A stretch of 64,000 nt of DNA from Lumbricus terrestris (taxonomy: Eukaryota > Annelida > Clitellata > Crassiclitellata > Lumbricidae). Location: assembly GCA_949752735.1 (NCBI GenBank), contig OX457036.1, positions 98,307,432-98,371,431 of the forward strand, read 5' to 3'. Numbering within the stretch: the stretch's first letter is position 1; each line of letters begins with the position of its first letter. Made by a program: the position numbers and the translations under genes. The notes below the pieces were generated by a model. It did no database searches. It worked only from the letters and a program-made list of their open reading frames with translations, and was not told the origin of the DNA. Positions 8,267-19,210 of the stretch are shown here, piece after piece.

Positions 8267-10606
8267 ATTGGTACCAGAAGTGGGGTACTGGTACAAATTG
8301 GTTCTAGGGATTTTGGTGAAAATAGGTCAGAAGAGGCAACTGACTATGCTAGGAGAGGAGAAATGGCAATATCTTTTGAACGAAGGAAGGAAAGGGAATT
8401 TGCTGATAATGTGGAAATTATGTCTGATGAAGGTAGTGTGGACATTGAAATCAGCAGGATGATGGAAGCTAGACCTAAAACTGTTAAAATAATTGATAAC
8501 CGAATGCAAACAGCACTGCAACCGGAGTTTAGGGACTTAGAAATAAGTAAACCGATCGCCAATCAATTGCCACGGGAGGGGGGTGATAAGGCTAATCCAG
8601 TTCCTTTGGCCTTTTCGTCGCTTCCTCATGTCGAATATCCTCGGCCTAATCCGCAATGGAGGATGCAAGCGTCGCTCGCAGACGTCGGTCGACAAAGAGC
8701 AGAAACAGCGATGAACCCGGTCGACATTCGGCAATCAACGTCGGGAATGCCGACCTCAATGGCCGACAGCGCTTTCGACGGCCGAACAACTTCAACCTTG
8801 GTCGGTCGAGGCTACGCTCGACCCGATCTCCGACCCGCACCTGTGGTGATGGCGACAGTCGATCGAATGCAACCGTACGCTCTTCCCGACCATTCATATC
8901 TTTCGCGGATGTCTGCTCCTACCTACGATCCGAGCGCGTTCTACGAACACAGCGACAACCGGGTTTGGCTCGACCCGCTCCGCTGTCCCGACCCGCTTCG
9001 ACCAAGCGACGACATCTTTCCCCGGTGGCCACCCATCGTGGAATCGGCGAGAATGAGCTCCTGCCTCGGTGCCCAGAATTTCGGATTCGGCCGTGAAATC
9101 GAAGCGCCCCGTTCAGCACTACTGAAGCCGACACTTCCGGTGAGGATTGAAACAACTGGCGTCGATAAAACACCTGCGTCTTCCAATGTTTCGGTTGGCC
9201 TGATCCGAACCGTCCCGATGACCACCGTCGCGACACAAACGACCGGCGACCTGGAATTACCGTCTACCAGCTTGGGTGGAACCGCGAAGGAGCCTGAACC
9301 GACCGCGTCTGCAACACCTAAAGTTGGCGAGGTGAAACCGTCATCGACCCCTGCTCCAAAGCCAAAGCAATGGCTAAAACTCGGTTCGTACAGCGGGAAG
9401 ACCGATGTCGAAATCTTTCTTCGCAGATTCTCCGTTTGTGCAAAAAACAACGGCTGGTCTGAGGAGGAAAAGCTAAACCAACTTGTTGTCGCTTTGGTCG
9501 AACCAGCAACGAACTTGCTAAGTGAGACAAACGCAGACAGTTTGGACACCTGGACGGCGCTGGTCCAGCGACTGCGAGAGAGATATGGGAATGCCGAGCA
9601 ACAAGCCTTGTTTCAGACACAGCTCAGCACCAGAAAGCAGAAGCCTGATGAAGATATGGGATCGGTGGTGGACGACATTCGCCGGTTGACATCACGAGCG
9701 TATCCGGGCTCCTCGACTGTCCACAGCGAGGCAATTGCTGTTCGAGCATTCCTGGATGCCCTCAGAGATCGAACTCTCGCTCTTAAGATCCGTGAGCGAG
9801 AGGCAAAATCATTGGATGAAGCTTACAAGGTAGCGATGCGACTAGACGGGTATCAAAAAGCAGAAGCCGGCGGCCACGAACAGCACGAACGACGACAGGG
9901 GCGAATCAATGCGATTAAAGAAGAAGATGCGAAAGTGAAAGACTCGGAACTGAAAGATTTGAGATGGGAGCTGGAGCAAATGAAAAGACAAGTAGAGCGA
10001 CAACCATTGGCGGCGCCACAAGTCAGATACCACAATAGCGGGCCATGGAGAGGTCAGAACGGCTCAACTGGAAATGGATGGTACAATGCGAACGGAAATA
10101 ACGGTAACTGGCGAAATAATCAGCGCGGTTATTACGACTACCGGCCAGAACATTGGAATTCTGCGGGCGGATACCGACAGGCGGTGAGACCGGAAGCTGG
10201 ACGATCTGGCCGAAGGTGCTACGAGTGTCATCAAGTGACGGACCATATAGCACGCTTCTGCCCTCTTCGACAGCAGCAGCAGGCTGCCCGGAACGACAAC
10301 CAGGAACAACCCGTGAGCGGTACTCCAGACAACCCGATCGCCAGTCGTGTGTGTGCTGTACGGAGTTCCGCTCCAGCACCGAGCGGAAACCAAGGAAACG
10401 GAGGGAATCAGACGAGGAGTCGAGACGATGGCCGGAACTCGCCAGGAGAGGAGCGCCGCTGTTTCCTTTGTAACGACCGCTTCCACCTTTGGAGGGCGTG
10501 CCCCCTCCGCCACTGGTCTTCCGACGACCACAACTGGAGAACGCTTGAGGAACCGAATGGAAATCATCCGTCTGGGACTTGGCACCATATGGGTATCTAT
10601 CCGTAA
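7655..10606 (+). CDS. gag: Gag polyprotein of LTR element 1
   Basis: The frame has 983 codons. I chose the Met at 7655 because it sits in a Kozak-like context and because the related element (start 62885) begins with the same motif (MEDSR/MEESR). Residues of about 18-75 look like a coiled coil with regular charged and hydrophobic spacing. A long low-complexity linker follows. The capsid-type retrotransposon Gag domain spans about residues 570-735 (WLKLGSYSGK, VEIFLRRFSVCAKNNGW, LRERYGN). Two zinc knuckles follow: CYECHQVTDHIARFC (CX2CX5HX4C, slightly atypical) and CFLCNDRFHLWRAC (classic CX2CX4HX4C). The frame crosses the LTR end at 8266 and the primer binding site, and stops with no pol behind it. 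It is uninterrupted, so it could encode functional particles. Confidence 0.9.
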   Translation: MEESRPVTPSQPSRPPSSLEVVMEAITSMHSSMQSHARDTQDAIASVRSDVREEISAVHSNVREVLTEVVTRLERLEASPVPRSVVGSNSGLESTAITIADVPYQSTISLAESSGARPKEFTHLGTLRRSERLAHKDPISYRELGSRDGWQSFHRLDLNPRVPSSYPRSISQDHDHDPQQHAASLPYDDPELATPEMTVGAGVTIGTRSGVLVQIGSRDFGENRSEEATDYARRGEMAISFERRKEREFADNVEIMSDEGSVDIEISRMMEARPKTVKIIDNRMQTALQPEFRDLEISKPIANQLPREGGDKANPVPLAFSSLPHVEYPRPNPQWRMQASLADVGRQRAETAMNPVDIRQSTSGMPTSMADSAFDGRTTSTLVGRGYARPDLRPAPVVMATVDRMQPYALPDHSYLSRMSAPTYDPSAFYEHSDNRVWLDPLRCPDPLRPSDDIFPRWPPIVESARMSSCLGAQNFGFGREIEAPRSALLKPTLPVRIETTGVDKTPASSNVSVGLIRTVPMTTVATQTTGDLELPSTSLGGTAKEPEPTASATPKVGEVKPSSTPAPKPKQWLKLGSYSGKTDVEIFLRRFSVCAKNNGWSEEEKLNQLVVALVEPATNLLSETNADSLDTWTALVQRLRERYGNAEQQALFQTQLSTRKQKPDEDMGSVVDDIRRLTSRAYPGSSTVHSEAIAVRAFLDALRDRTLALKIREREAKSLDEAYKVAMRLDGYQKAEAGGHEQHERRQGRINAIKEEDAKVKDSELKDLRWELEQMKRQVERQPLAAPQVRYHNSGPWRGQNGSTGNGWYNANGNNGNWRNNQRGYYDYRPEHWNSAGGYRQAVRPEAGRSGRRCYECHQVTDHIARFCPLRQQQQAARNDNQEQPVSGTPDNPIASRVCAVRSSAPAPSGNQGNGGNQTRSRDDGRNSPGEERRCFLCNDRFHLWRACPLRHWSSDDHNWRTLEEPNGNHPSGTWHHMGIYP
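8269..8285 (+). promoter_or_regulatory. Putative primer binding site inside the gag frame
   Basis: TGGTACCAGAAGTGGGG begins two bases after the LTR end, where a primer binding site is expected, and starts with TGG to pair with a tRNA CCA end. Ten of the first twelve bases match the common initiator-Met type site TGGTAGCAGAGG, so the tRNA is uncertain. The site is translated as part of Gag. The same sequence follows the LTR of the second element (minus strand, about 62255-62271). Confidence 0.6.
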
Positions 10607-11685
10607 AGGTCGTTGCGGCCGTCATTTGGAAGGACAGGAACTCGCTTGTAACACTGGTTTGATTTGGATGATACATTTTTATTTTTCCATGTGAAAGAAT
10701 TTACATGTTTGTTTACTGTGACTATTGTATGATTGCACTGATGATGATTGCTAATGAGTGGTTAAATGGTGATTCATATTCGTATTGTATTCGTATTCAT
10801 TAGTGTGCTGTATGGTGTATTAATATTTGTATTGAAACGCATAAGGATTGCATTGCATATGGACAATTTTACTATAGCATTGCCGTATATAGAGATAATA
10901 AGGACTGTCATTGCGCTATATAAATAATAAACTGACCTGAGGATAGATTAACTAAAGTGGCATATTTTAATTAAGTAATGACCTGTCTTGAGGATAGGTA
11001 GGCCTATTAACTACTAGGTTGAAGTTTTAAGCTGGTTTCTTTGAGGTAGACCGTGGTGATAGTCGACATACAGAGTTATAATAATATGAGCTAAACAGAG
11101 ACCTAGGTTACACTGTATGGTATGTCTTTAAAGGTAGACCTGATACTATCGTGATAAGCTTATGGGTCTTGGGTAAATGTGGCCTTTAGCGACGCGGTGG
11201 TTAGACTTGGTAAGTTGTTAGTATGCCATAATATGGCCTGAATACACAACTGATGCCTGGAAGAGTCTCGTGGTAATAAAGACGCCATGGTATGAAATAG
11301 CTTAGCGGTAACGTTAATGATCTACATGTATGTGATCGAATTATATTTCTGTCTGTGGCTTGAGTCCCCGTTGACCATACAATCGCTAGTGTATGACTGA
11401 ACTGAAAGTAGCCTGTAAGGACATAAATGTTGATAAATTTTGACGGAACTCTTGAAAAACAACGACTGGCTATATAACTACCATATTAATTCTTCTATTT
11501 CCTTCGCTTGTAATGACTTTTGAGCGCTGAAGCGTGATCAGCGATGACCGTTCAGTGCTTAATTTTGTTCTTTGCATATAATTTTGAACTCGTGATGTAC
11601 AGACCAGAGTACGGCCTTATTTACGCATTTCAGAATATATTCGTCCAATTAAATAAATTCCGAAATAAGGGTGGGGGGAGAATAG
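10607..11685 (+). other. Non-coding 3' internal region of element 1
   Basis: No long frame occurs here. The region starts right after the gag stop and ends in the polypurine tract. Its first part (from about 10660) matches the reverse complement of 61100-61190 in element 2. A non-coding tract kept in two diverged elements may hold packaging or reverse-transcription signals (inference). Confidence 0.6.
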
Positions 11686-13736
11686 TGTAACGCGGCATAT
11701 AATTTGGGTTATAATTTACGGTCGCCATTTTGGATCCGCCATCTTTTCATTTATAGAGCGCCTGTTCTCGGGTAATATTATTTTATTTCTGATATCGTGT
11801 CTGACACGAATCTCAACGACCGACAATCGCAGTCGATGTTTTTGGCAATCGTTCGCTGTATAAACTTCCCCGTCTCGCTCTGCAGCTGGGAGCTGTAGCA
11901 AAACGGAGGAGGTGAAGTTGACTGACTGCCATCAGCGATATTTTCGGACGACCAGGCGGCATGATGCAAAGTGTCAAAGCGATACATTCAGGCAGATAAG
12001 AGAGGGGTAAGATAGACGGACGGAAAAGGACAATCCGCCCACGCACCGATGCCTGATGGAGAGTGAGGGCAATACAGCCAGACGGACATGAGATAAGGGA
12101 GAGGTAAAGAGAAGGATACAAAGACTCTGTCACATGACACTCGCACGTGTCGAAATTGCGACGTTAGACTGACGCCTCGAAGGGAGAGGGAGGCCCACGT
12201 GTGCGGAAATTGAAGCTGAGTATATGCGCCGAAGGCTAGCTGGGAAACTGCGCAGTTCAGTTTTCATCCGGGACTTGTGTTGTTGACGTGAATCACGTCC
12301 TAGGAGCACTGAAGGCAGAACACGCAGAGACGTGGAAGAGGTGAGACGTAGAGGTGCGGTCAGAACTTTGCAGGTAGAAGTCGTGTTGAAGGCAGAAGAC
12401 GTTTTCGACGGAGAAGAGACGTTTTCGTGTTAAGTCAGACTCGATCGGAACTTTGAGGAGAGAAGACGTATTCGTGTTTAAGTCAGAAGCAGCCAGAACG
12501 TTGAAGGAAGAAGATGTCTCTTGTTTAAAGTGGACGCTGTCGGAACTCAAGAAAGAACAAGATGTTTTATAGTTAATATAAAGTATAGGTATATAAGACG
12601 AAAACGGTCAGAACTTTGAACGAACAAGACTGAAGTGATGGATCATTGCGGCTGATTCTCGTCGGCAAGATTCGCACTCGGGCTTCATCATCGGGTCAGA
12701 TCCTGGAGAAGAACATGTCAACGCCGTTCTTCGCGCCATGTCACGATGGACTCTCTTTATCTGGACATGAGGTACGAGTGGAGGGGTTTTAGGGTGATCG
12801 GTTCTTTAACTTTGGGCTACTTTTAAATTGGCCGAGGGACTTGAAAGTAAATCGGGGATTAACTTAGCTTTACTCCGGTCCAAGTGTGTTTGCATTGAAT
12901 GTCTTTGATCATAACAAGAAGCTAATAGTTAAAATATCTGACTTTGTTTATTGTTTGCATTGAGTGTAATCGAAGTTGGTTACGTAATTGATTGATTACT
13001 TTGAATGTGGTTGTTGTTGATTGAGGATTCAATTGATGGACTATAATAAGAAACATTACTGAAATTACTGACTTTGTTCACTGATAGTGATAGAATTACC
13101 TGTAGACCTAATTCATATTGCGCCATGGAAGAAAGTAGACCTGTAACACCTTCACAGCCGTCTAGGCCTCCCTCATCTCTGGAGGTTGTAATGGAGGCTA
13201 TAACTTCCATGCATTCATCCATGCAGTCACATGCCCGAGACACACAAGATGCGATTGCCTCGGTAAGGTCAGATGTAAGGGAGGAAATTTCGGCTGTGCA
13301 CTCCAATGTTAGAGAAGTGCTAACGGAGGTTGTGACACGCTTAGAGCGACTCGAGGCATCGCCTGTCCCAAGATCTGTTGTGGGTTCGAACTCTGGACTG
13401 GAGTCCACCGCTATTACCATCGCGGACGTGCCTTACCAGTCGACCATCAGTCTGGCAGAGTCTTCAGGCGCTAGGCCTAAAGAGTTCACCCACCTGGGCA
13501 CGCTGCGCAGAAGTGAGCGTCTGGCCCACAAGGATCCAATCTCATATAGAGAGCTTGGCAGCCGAGATGGTTGGCAATCATTCCATCGGTTGGATTTGAA
13601 CCCGAGAGTCCCCTCCTCTTATCCTCGATCCATATCTCAGGACCATGACCATGACCCACAACAGCACGCGGCCTCCTTGCCGTACGATGATCCGGAATTG
13701 GCGACTCCGGAGATGACGGTGGGGGCGGGCGTTACA
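11686..13736 (+). repeat. 3' LTR of element 1
   Basis: A second copy of the 2051-bp LTR. It repeats the gag start and N-terminal codons (13125-13736). The duplicated frame then runs into the flanking serpin DNA and stops after a few codons at about 13751. I saw no substitutions between the two LTRs when comparing lines and reading frames at offset 5470. Confidence 0.92.
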
Positions 13737-14147
13737 GTACTTCTTGCATGATGTCTGAAACTCATCTAGGATTTTGTAGGACTGTTCTGCATAGATGCGA
13801 TTAGCCATGTGCAGTTGGAACAATGGCGCCTTATGGTACTCCGGTATGTCAGTACTGCATTTCTTGAGGTGAGAAATGAGGTCACTGAATGCCTGGTGTA
13901 GTTTGGAGTCATCCTTCAGAGGATCAAGAAACAACGTAGTCTTCATCTCAGCCAAGGTCTTGCCTCTCGATCCAAGAAGAGCCATATTCAACACAGCAGA
14001 GATACTGAGTGGAGACATGAATGCATTTCCACTGCTTTTCTCCTTTACTTGTTCTTTGTACAGTTGGAGGGCGAAACTGGACAGAGCTGTGACGAGCAGT
14101 TGACCATTGTCCGCATCCTCAAACACTGCCTTCTGTCCACTTGCCAT
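13737..14147 (-). pseudogene. Serpin exon 1, 5' part (interrupted)
   Basis: Encodes the serpin N-terminus from MASGQKAVFEDADN through helix A (SSFALQLYKEQ) and the conserved NAFMSPLSISAVLNMALLGS, to ANRIYAEQSYKILDEF and SCKKY, where the LTR element begins. There is no signal peptide, as in clade B intracellular serpins. With the 36-base fragment at 6180-6215 and the exon at 466-1246 the gene is a complete two-exon serpin of ordinary length. A likely acceptor (ATTTTCAG) lies a few bases upstream of the ATG, so a 5' UTR exon may exist further upstream. This allele cannot make the full protein unless the element is absent from the other haplotype. Confidence 0.9.
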
Positions 14148-14551
14148 CGATGCTAATTACGACTGAAAATATCAAACTGAAAAATTGTACAAATTTCTTG
14201 TGAAATTCAATATTTTCTATAACTACCTTATGCAGCATTCACTGTCAATCGCTCTTTGTCTTGGATTTTGAAGATAATTTGTCAGCTTTGCTTACCTACT
14301 TAAATGAAACCTACTTATACAAACTTTTTGGTTCTTGTTATAAGTTGCATAATAATAATCCGGAGACTCGATTAATCTTAGTAAAATGTAAATGTTCAGG
14401 AATTTATCAGCACCCATAAAAGCCACGTCAAAGACCAGCTTATTTCATCGGCGTTTCAAAGAGCTGGCGCAGACTAAGGAGCGGTTGCAGAATTTCAGAG
14501 AGCTTGAGACTGATAGCGAAAAGAATATGATGATAAGCATGTAGACTTGGT

Positions 14552-14821
14552 CAGTGGCGTAGCCATGAATTTATGATGAGGGGTGGGGGGTTTATGGCCT
14601 GGCCGGATGCACTACTTGACACTTGTTACTTGACACCAACCCAACAGTATCACAGTAAATAAAAATGGAATAATGTAACAAAGGGAATAAAGTAAGAAAA
14701 GCAACTGTTACTACAAACAATTGTGGTTTTTCTTATTTAAGTGGATAAATGACCTTTTAAAAAACTTTTTCCTAAGCCAATGGGGGGGATTAACCCGCGA
14801 AAACCCTTGTCTAAGCCACTG
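14552..14821. mobile_element. hAT-type MITE (270 bp)
   Basis: Short imperfect terminal inverted repeats CAGTGGCGTAG and CTAAGCCACTG are flanked by an 8-bp duplication matching at seven of eight bases (GACTTGGT on the left, GACTTGGG on the right). Size, termini and duplication length fit a non-autonomous hAT element. No coding sequence. Confidence 0.7.
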
Positions 14822-15094
14822 GACTTGGGCCATTGGATGTTAAATAGTTGAGACGAATACAAGAAAGTTCAGATGTTTGAAGAGCGTTGTAGGACAGAGA
14901 TACAATTTTGTACTAATTATGATAATAACAATTTCCCTTATTGAACAATCCCAGTTGACCGACCAGACCGCAACCGGTTACAGTGTGCAGTAACTGTTAC
15001 GCATAAATATTTGAAACAATTCACAAGAACGCAAATCACAGAAGACATAAATCTTATCTACCAACAGAACAGACAGCCTGCAACACACGGCGCT

Positions 15095-15235
15095 GATAGC
15101 AGCCTGCAAATCACTTCTGCGCCCTATGGGGGGGGGTTCGAAATCGGGTCCTTTGATCTCCATGCTAGTGTGTTATTCAATGCGCTACCATGCTAGTGTG
15201 TTATTCAATGCGCTACCGGACCCAGCCAGAACTCA
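15095..15235 (-). repeat. tRNA-derived SINE head with internal duplication
   Basis: Read on the minus strand, the sequence starts like a tRNA (GGTCCGGTAGCGCATTGAAT). It has an A-box-like TAGCGCATTGAA and the B-box-like palindromic core TTCGAA. A 28-bp segment containing the A-box is duplicated in tandem (about 15162-15217). It is not a functional tRNA because the arms do not pair. Confidence 0.5.
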
Positions 15236-15477
15236 AAGATCTTTTCGGTCAGTAAATAACCGTCTCCCAATTCGGTAAGAAAGAAGATGATATTCAAACT
15301 TCGTTATTAGTTTGAAAGAACACTAGTCATAAAGTCTCACTTGCAAAATGTCAGATGTAACAAACTCAATTGACCCAGACAAGGCTCTCGATCAACAATT
15401 TTTAAATGCAAAGACTATAAATAGCTCTGTACTGGTTCATCGGGAAAAACCATAGAGGTGTATTATATAATTATAAT

Positions 15478-15930
15478 GTATATATCACTAGAGAGAGTAT
15501 CAAGTCTTTATATTGAAGTCGACGAAAGTCATGCCGACCAATCACATCATATCTGTCGAAAGTTCTGCCGACCAATCATAGGCAATTTCTCGTACCGACC
15601 AATCACAGTCGTACAGCATCGATGTGGGGAAAATAAATAAAATAATATCAGCATTTTTATAATAAGACGAACTTGTCAATGTTTACTTGTCAATATGTCA
15701 AGAAACTGCAAAATTAACAAACAATTAAGCATCGATATGTTCGTTTTATTATAAAAAATGCTGATGTCGTTTAATTTATTTTTCAAATCGATGCTGTAAG
15801 ACTGTGTGATTGGTCGGTATAAGAAATCGCCTATGATTGGTCGGAACGATACGAGCGTTGTAGGCTAAATTTTTTACTTCAAATCTTATTGCAGGGCAGA
15901 TACGTCATACTCTCTCTAGCGTGTATATTA
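15478..15930. mobile_element. Fold-back MITE
   Basis: About 450 bp with two long diverged inverted arms (about 15480-15680 and 15735-15925). Both ends contain CTAGAGAGAGTAT in opposite orientation. Within the arms the phrase ACCAATCA recurs on one side and TGATTGGTCGG on the other. No coding potential; the superfamily is not identifiable from the termini I see. Confidence 0.6.
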
Positions 15931-16284
15931 TATATATCATGCATCTCAATGGGAAAAACCAACGACCTCATAGATACAATGCGGCAATCATGCCTAGGTA
16001 AAAAGTAAGTACCCGTTATAGCAATCAGATGAAGAAAACATTTGTAAATAGAATAATCTTCGTTTATTAACATTCACTGCTGTATACATGCTAATTACTT
16101 TTTTTAGTCTTGATAGTTTTTGATGTCTTATGTGAGTTTTATGTGATACTTGTTCTTTTGTTCACCAGCTGGCAGAGGGCTGTTTTGCAGCTGGCTATAT
16201 GAAAGAATACATTTACTTTACATATTCATGACGCCAAGCAGCCATTTCCGGAGTAAGCAACATGGTGATCAATGAGGTGAAGCT

Positions 16285-16440
16285 TAGGGTCGTCCATAAA
16301 CGACGTCACGCAATTTACGACGATTTTTGACCCATCCCTCCTCACACGTCAACATAAGTCGTATGATAGCATGTAATTTGTAAGAAATGACCCCGCCACC
16401 TGGGTGTGTGACGTATTATTTTGAGACAGTCCCTTTTGAG
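16285..16440. repeat. Fragment of a Harbinger-type MITE
   Basis: GGGTCGTCCATAAACGACGT resembles the terminus of the complete MITE at 51374-51812. The following bases (CATCCCTCC..., a GTGACGTATT-like motif) also resemble it loosely. Diverged and incomplete. Confidence 0.4.
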
Positions 16441-16544
16441 CAGAAAAATCATTTTTGCTGTTGAAGAATTGAGGTGAATGTTGATGGGAAATATCCAAGA
16501 AGGCGACAACAGAAAGCATATTTTGATCTTTTGATGGGTCATTT

Positions 16545-16865
16545 TTACTCGGAGAGATCAGCTTTCGTTCTTTCTTCTCTGATAATAACCAAGAAGGGGG
16601 AGAATGGCCCAAAAGTCACCTTCCTCCACATCTGATTTCCAACTTAAAAATATCAGTTTCATTGCACTTGCTGTGTTAGCCTCTGTTCCATCTTCAATTA
16701 CATCCATGAAAGCCGTGTTCATCACTTTCGACGCATACAGCAAATGAGTCGCATCAGTTCTGGAAAGATCTGTTCACTCTGCAGTCTCTGCTTCAAAAAG
16801 ATATTTCATTCTCAGTTCACAGACAACTTTGCTGAGCTCCACATTTTCTTCAATTTTTAATTATA
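16545..16865 (-). pseudogene. Serpin paralogue relic
   Basis: The translated minus strand aligns with the end of the intact serpin: IEENVELSKVVCELRMKYLF, then an in-frame stop, then LLYASKVMNTAFMDVIEDGT and an altered hinge (EANTASAM). It ends near LLGYYQRRKNES and stop. Reactive-loop and C-terminal residues are degraded. It is the remnant of a tandem duplicate of the serpin gene on the same strand. Confidence 0.8.
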
Positions 16866-18904
16866 ATAAAATTCTACAATATTTTTTTAGTAAAAACTAG
16901 AATATTGCAATAGTAGTGGTAGCATCCGTTTATAGTAGTAGTAGCCGTTTATTGACAATATTATGATTTATTATACTGCAATAAATAACTACTGCAATAA
17001 TGGCAACAATAAGAGTATTGCAATAATTATTGTTATATAACACTAGCAATGCTGCTACAAGAAGTGATATGTAGCAGGTGAGAGTCAGAGTGACTAACTC
17101 GGATGATCAACTTATTTTAGTAACTCTTTTTGTTTCCAAGACAACAGACTTTACAATAATATAGCAATAGACCTCCATTCATTTGAGCGTCAAAGAGTGC
17201 AGTGCAATACTCGAATAGATAGAACGCTTGGCCTGTAACGTGGACAGTCAAAGGTTTGAGCCTTTGCTGTTCTAAGACATTGAATAAGTCCTTCATGGAC
17301 AAGTAGCGCCATTGATGTTCTGTCGTATGCTCAGATGTGAACTCCTGAACACAGGAAAGAGGCAATACATATGAAATGAAGCAACTGTTCTGTAGTGGAT
17401 TGACCAGGATTGTGTACTGCACACTGTATAAACGGAAGATTGATTGATGGAAAGTGAGAATCAGATGGCAAGACAAATATGAATGGGAAGACAATGTAAT
17501 ATTCTGTCTGCAAGACACAACTGACTGAAACTAAATTTACCATTGTCTGCCTTATTGAGATATTCCCTTTTTTATTAGAAATTCTTTAAAATACCTGCTT
17601 TATTATACAAAGAAAGAACATACACAGGCCAGGAACAAATGTATTAAAAATGTTATATCATGTCAAACATCAAATCCTTTTGTAGCATTTACCATGATAC
17701 ATCTCTTAACAGTTGACGAATATGCAACATAACCAGCAAAGCAGGTAAGAAAACATCAAATGGTGACAACTAACGTTACATCAGATTCAATGTTCGAAAT
17801 GGCAACATTGATGCAATATGCTGCGCGGGTGATTGCCTGAATAGTTCGTGGAATAGGTTCCAGCACCGAAAAATCGTCTGGTATGTAAAAGTTGCAGCAA
17901 ACAATAATAAATAACAGCTTCTCTGATAGACGCAGTACTTAATAATAAGGTCTACTGTTCTACAACAAATATTAGCAGTCTTCATACTTCTTGTGATCAG
18001 GAGTCAAAATGAAGCACAAGATACATGGAACTAAGACATCAGACGTGGAACAAAGACAAGTTACGTAAATTACAGATGGGAGGCAAGATTTGTTCTGTTG
18101 TTGCTTAATACTTTTTCTTAGATGCATAAAATTCACACAGCATTGGAAACAGTTGAAGCCCAACGATCTCAAGTGGCATAGCATCATTCTTTGACTTCTG
18201 CACTGGCTTCCAACTCAACTTATAGGGTTTTAATTCCTAAATGAACAGCACATCCTTCAAAGCATCCGGATCAACTGAAGTCATGCATATTCCATGGCAA
18301 CACCCATTTCCAACCTTATGCAACACATACATAATTATAGTTCATGCTTTCTCTGTCTCTATTTCCTCTGATCAGGGCTGACACAAATTTTCCCGTCTAC
18401 AGATTAAACAAATACAAATGAGGCGAGTACACTCTGTATGCCACATACGCCCTCGACTACAACCAACCCTTGATGCACTGAAACTATTTTTAGAAATGTG
18501 TTGATCATCGTCACCATAATTATCATAATAACTGAAGTCATTACGTATAATTACTTATTGTTCCACTTGTCATCAACAGAATTTCTGCCACCTGCGATAT
18601 GGACTGGCATCACTGATTAAGAAATCCCACTAATGAGCAAAAACACAAAACTAAAGAAGAAACTAACGTCTGCTCACCAACAAAAAGACTACAGATAACA
18701 TATCCTTGGACGTCAGGCTGGCTGCTGATGTTTGCATAAGATCTTCATCTAGCCATATCACACCAACAGAGAACTTTATGATTTCAAATAGAACTAATAT
18801 CCTCAAACCATCTAAGAGTCCCTCCAACAGAATCCAGATTACAGAATACGATAAATAAAAAAACACCAAAGTGACCCGCATTTCTGCCTTTCTCATTCCT
18901 TCGT

Positions 18905-19005
18905 AATTCCGGTGGTGCATTGGATGACACACTGGTCAGTTGGCATGGAGAGCAGCGGAGCGGAGTTCGATTCCTGAAGCCTCCGTAGGATAGACGTGCT
19001 TTGCA
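18905..19005 (+). repeat. tRNA-derived SINE head
   Basis: GGTGGTGCATTGGATGACAC is followed about 45 bases later by a strong B-box, GAGTTCGATTCC. This is the arrangement of a tRNA-derived SINE head. The cloverleaf is not complete, so a real tRNA gene is unlikely. Confidence 0.5.
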
Positions 19006-19092
19006 GACTTCTATTATGTCGAATGTGTGGGCTGTGGGAAAGCCAAGAAGAGTTTTATTGGGACGCAGAGTTCCAAGCATGATGAGCAGTCA

Positions 19093-19210
19093 GAATGCAA
19101 GTCAAGAATTTCAAGAGCAGTGGGAATGCAAGTCAAGAATTTCAAGAGCAGTGGGAACACAAGTCAAGAATTTCAAGAGCAGTGGGAGCGCAAGTCAAGA
19201 ATTTCCAGTA
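19093..19210. repeat. Tandem repeat, about 33 bp x 4
   Basis: The motif AGTCAAGAATTTCAAGAGCA occurs in four adjacent units of roughly 32-33 bp, with differences around GGGAATGC/GGGAACAC. The open frames over it are by-products of the repeat. Confidence 0.8.

Larger units (their letters stand above)
6216..13736 (+). mobile_element. Gag-only LTR retrotransposon (element 1) inserted in serpin exon 1
   Basis: The 7521-bp element has direct LTRs of 2051 bp (6216-8266 and 11686-13736), starting TGTAACGC and ending GTTACA. It is flanked by the 4-bp target duplication GTAC (6212-6215 and 13737-13740). The internal part (8267-11685) contains a primer binding site, the rest of a Gag reading frame, about 1.1 kb of non-coding DNA and a polypurine tract just before the 3' LTR (GGGTGGGGGGAGAATAG). 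I find no protease, reverse transcriptase, RNase H or integrase in any frame. It is therefore non-autonomous, like the TR-GAG class described in plants. The 4-bp duplication and the Gag type fit Ty3/Gypsy. LTR identity points to recent insertion. Confidence 0.92.

Noticed and set aside
10023..10676. 217-codon minus-strand frame antisense to gag
   Set aside because: Shadow of the gag zinc-knuckle region; no motif on its own strand.
17110..17345. Possible exon on the minus strand (SEHTTEHQWRYLSMKDLFNV) after an acceptor-like TGTGTTCAG
   Set aside because: Looks protein-like, but I cannot assign a family, and no partner exons or convincing donor were found nearby.
18905..19005. tRNA gene
   Set aside because: A- and B-box-like motifs are present but the cloverleaf stems do not pair; more likely a SINE head.
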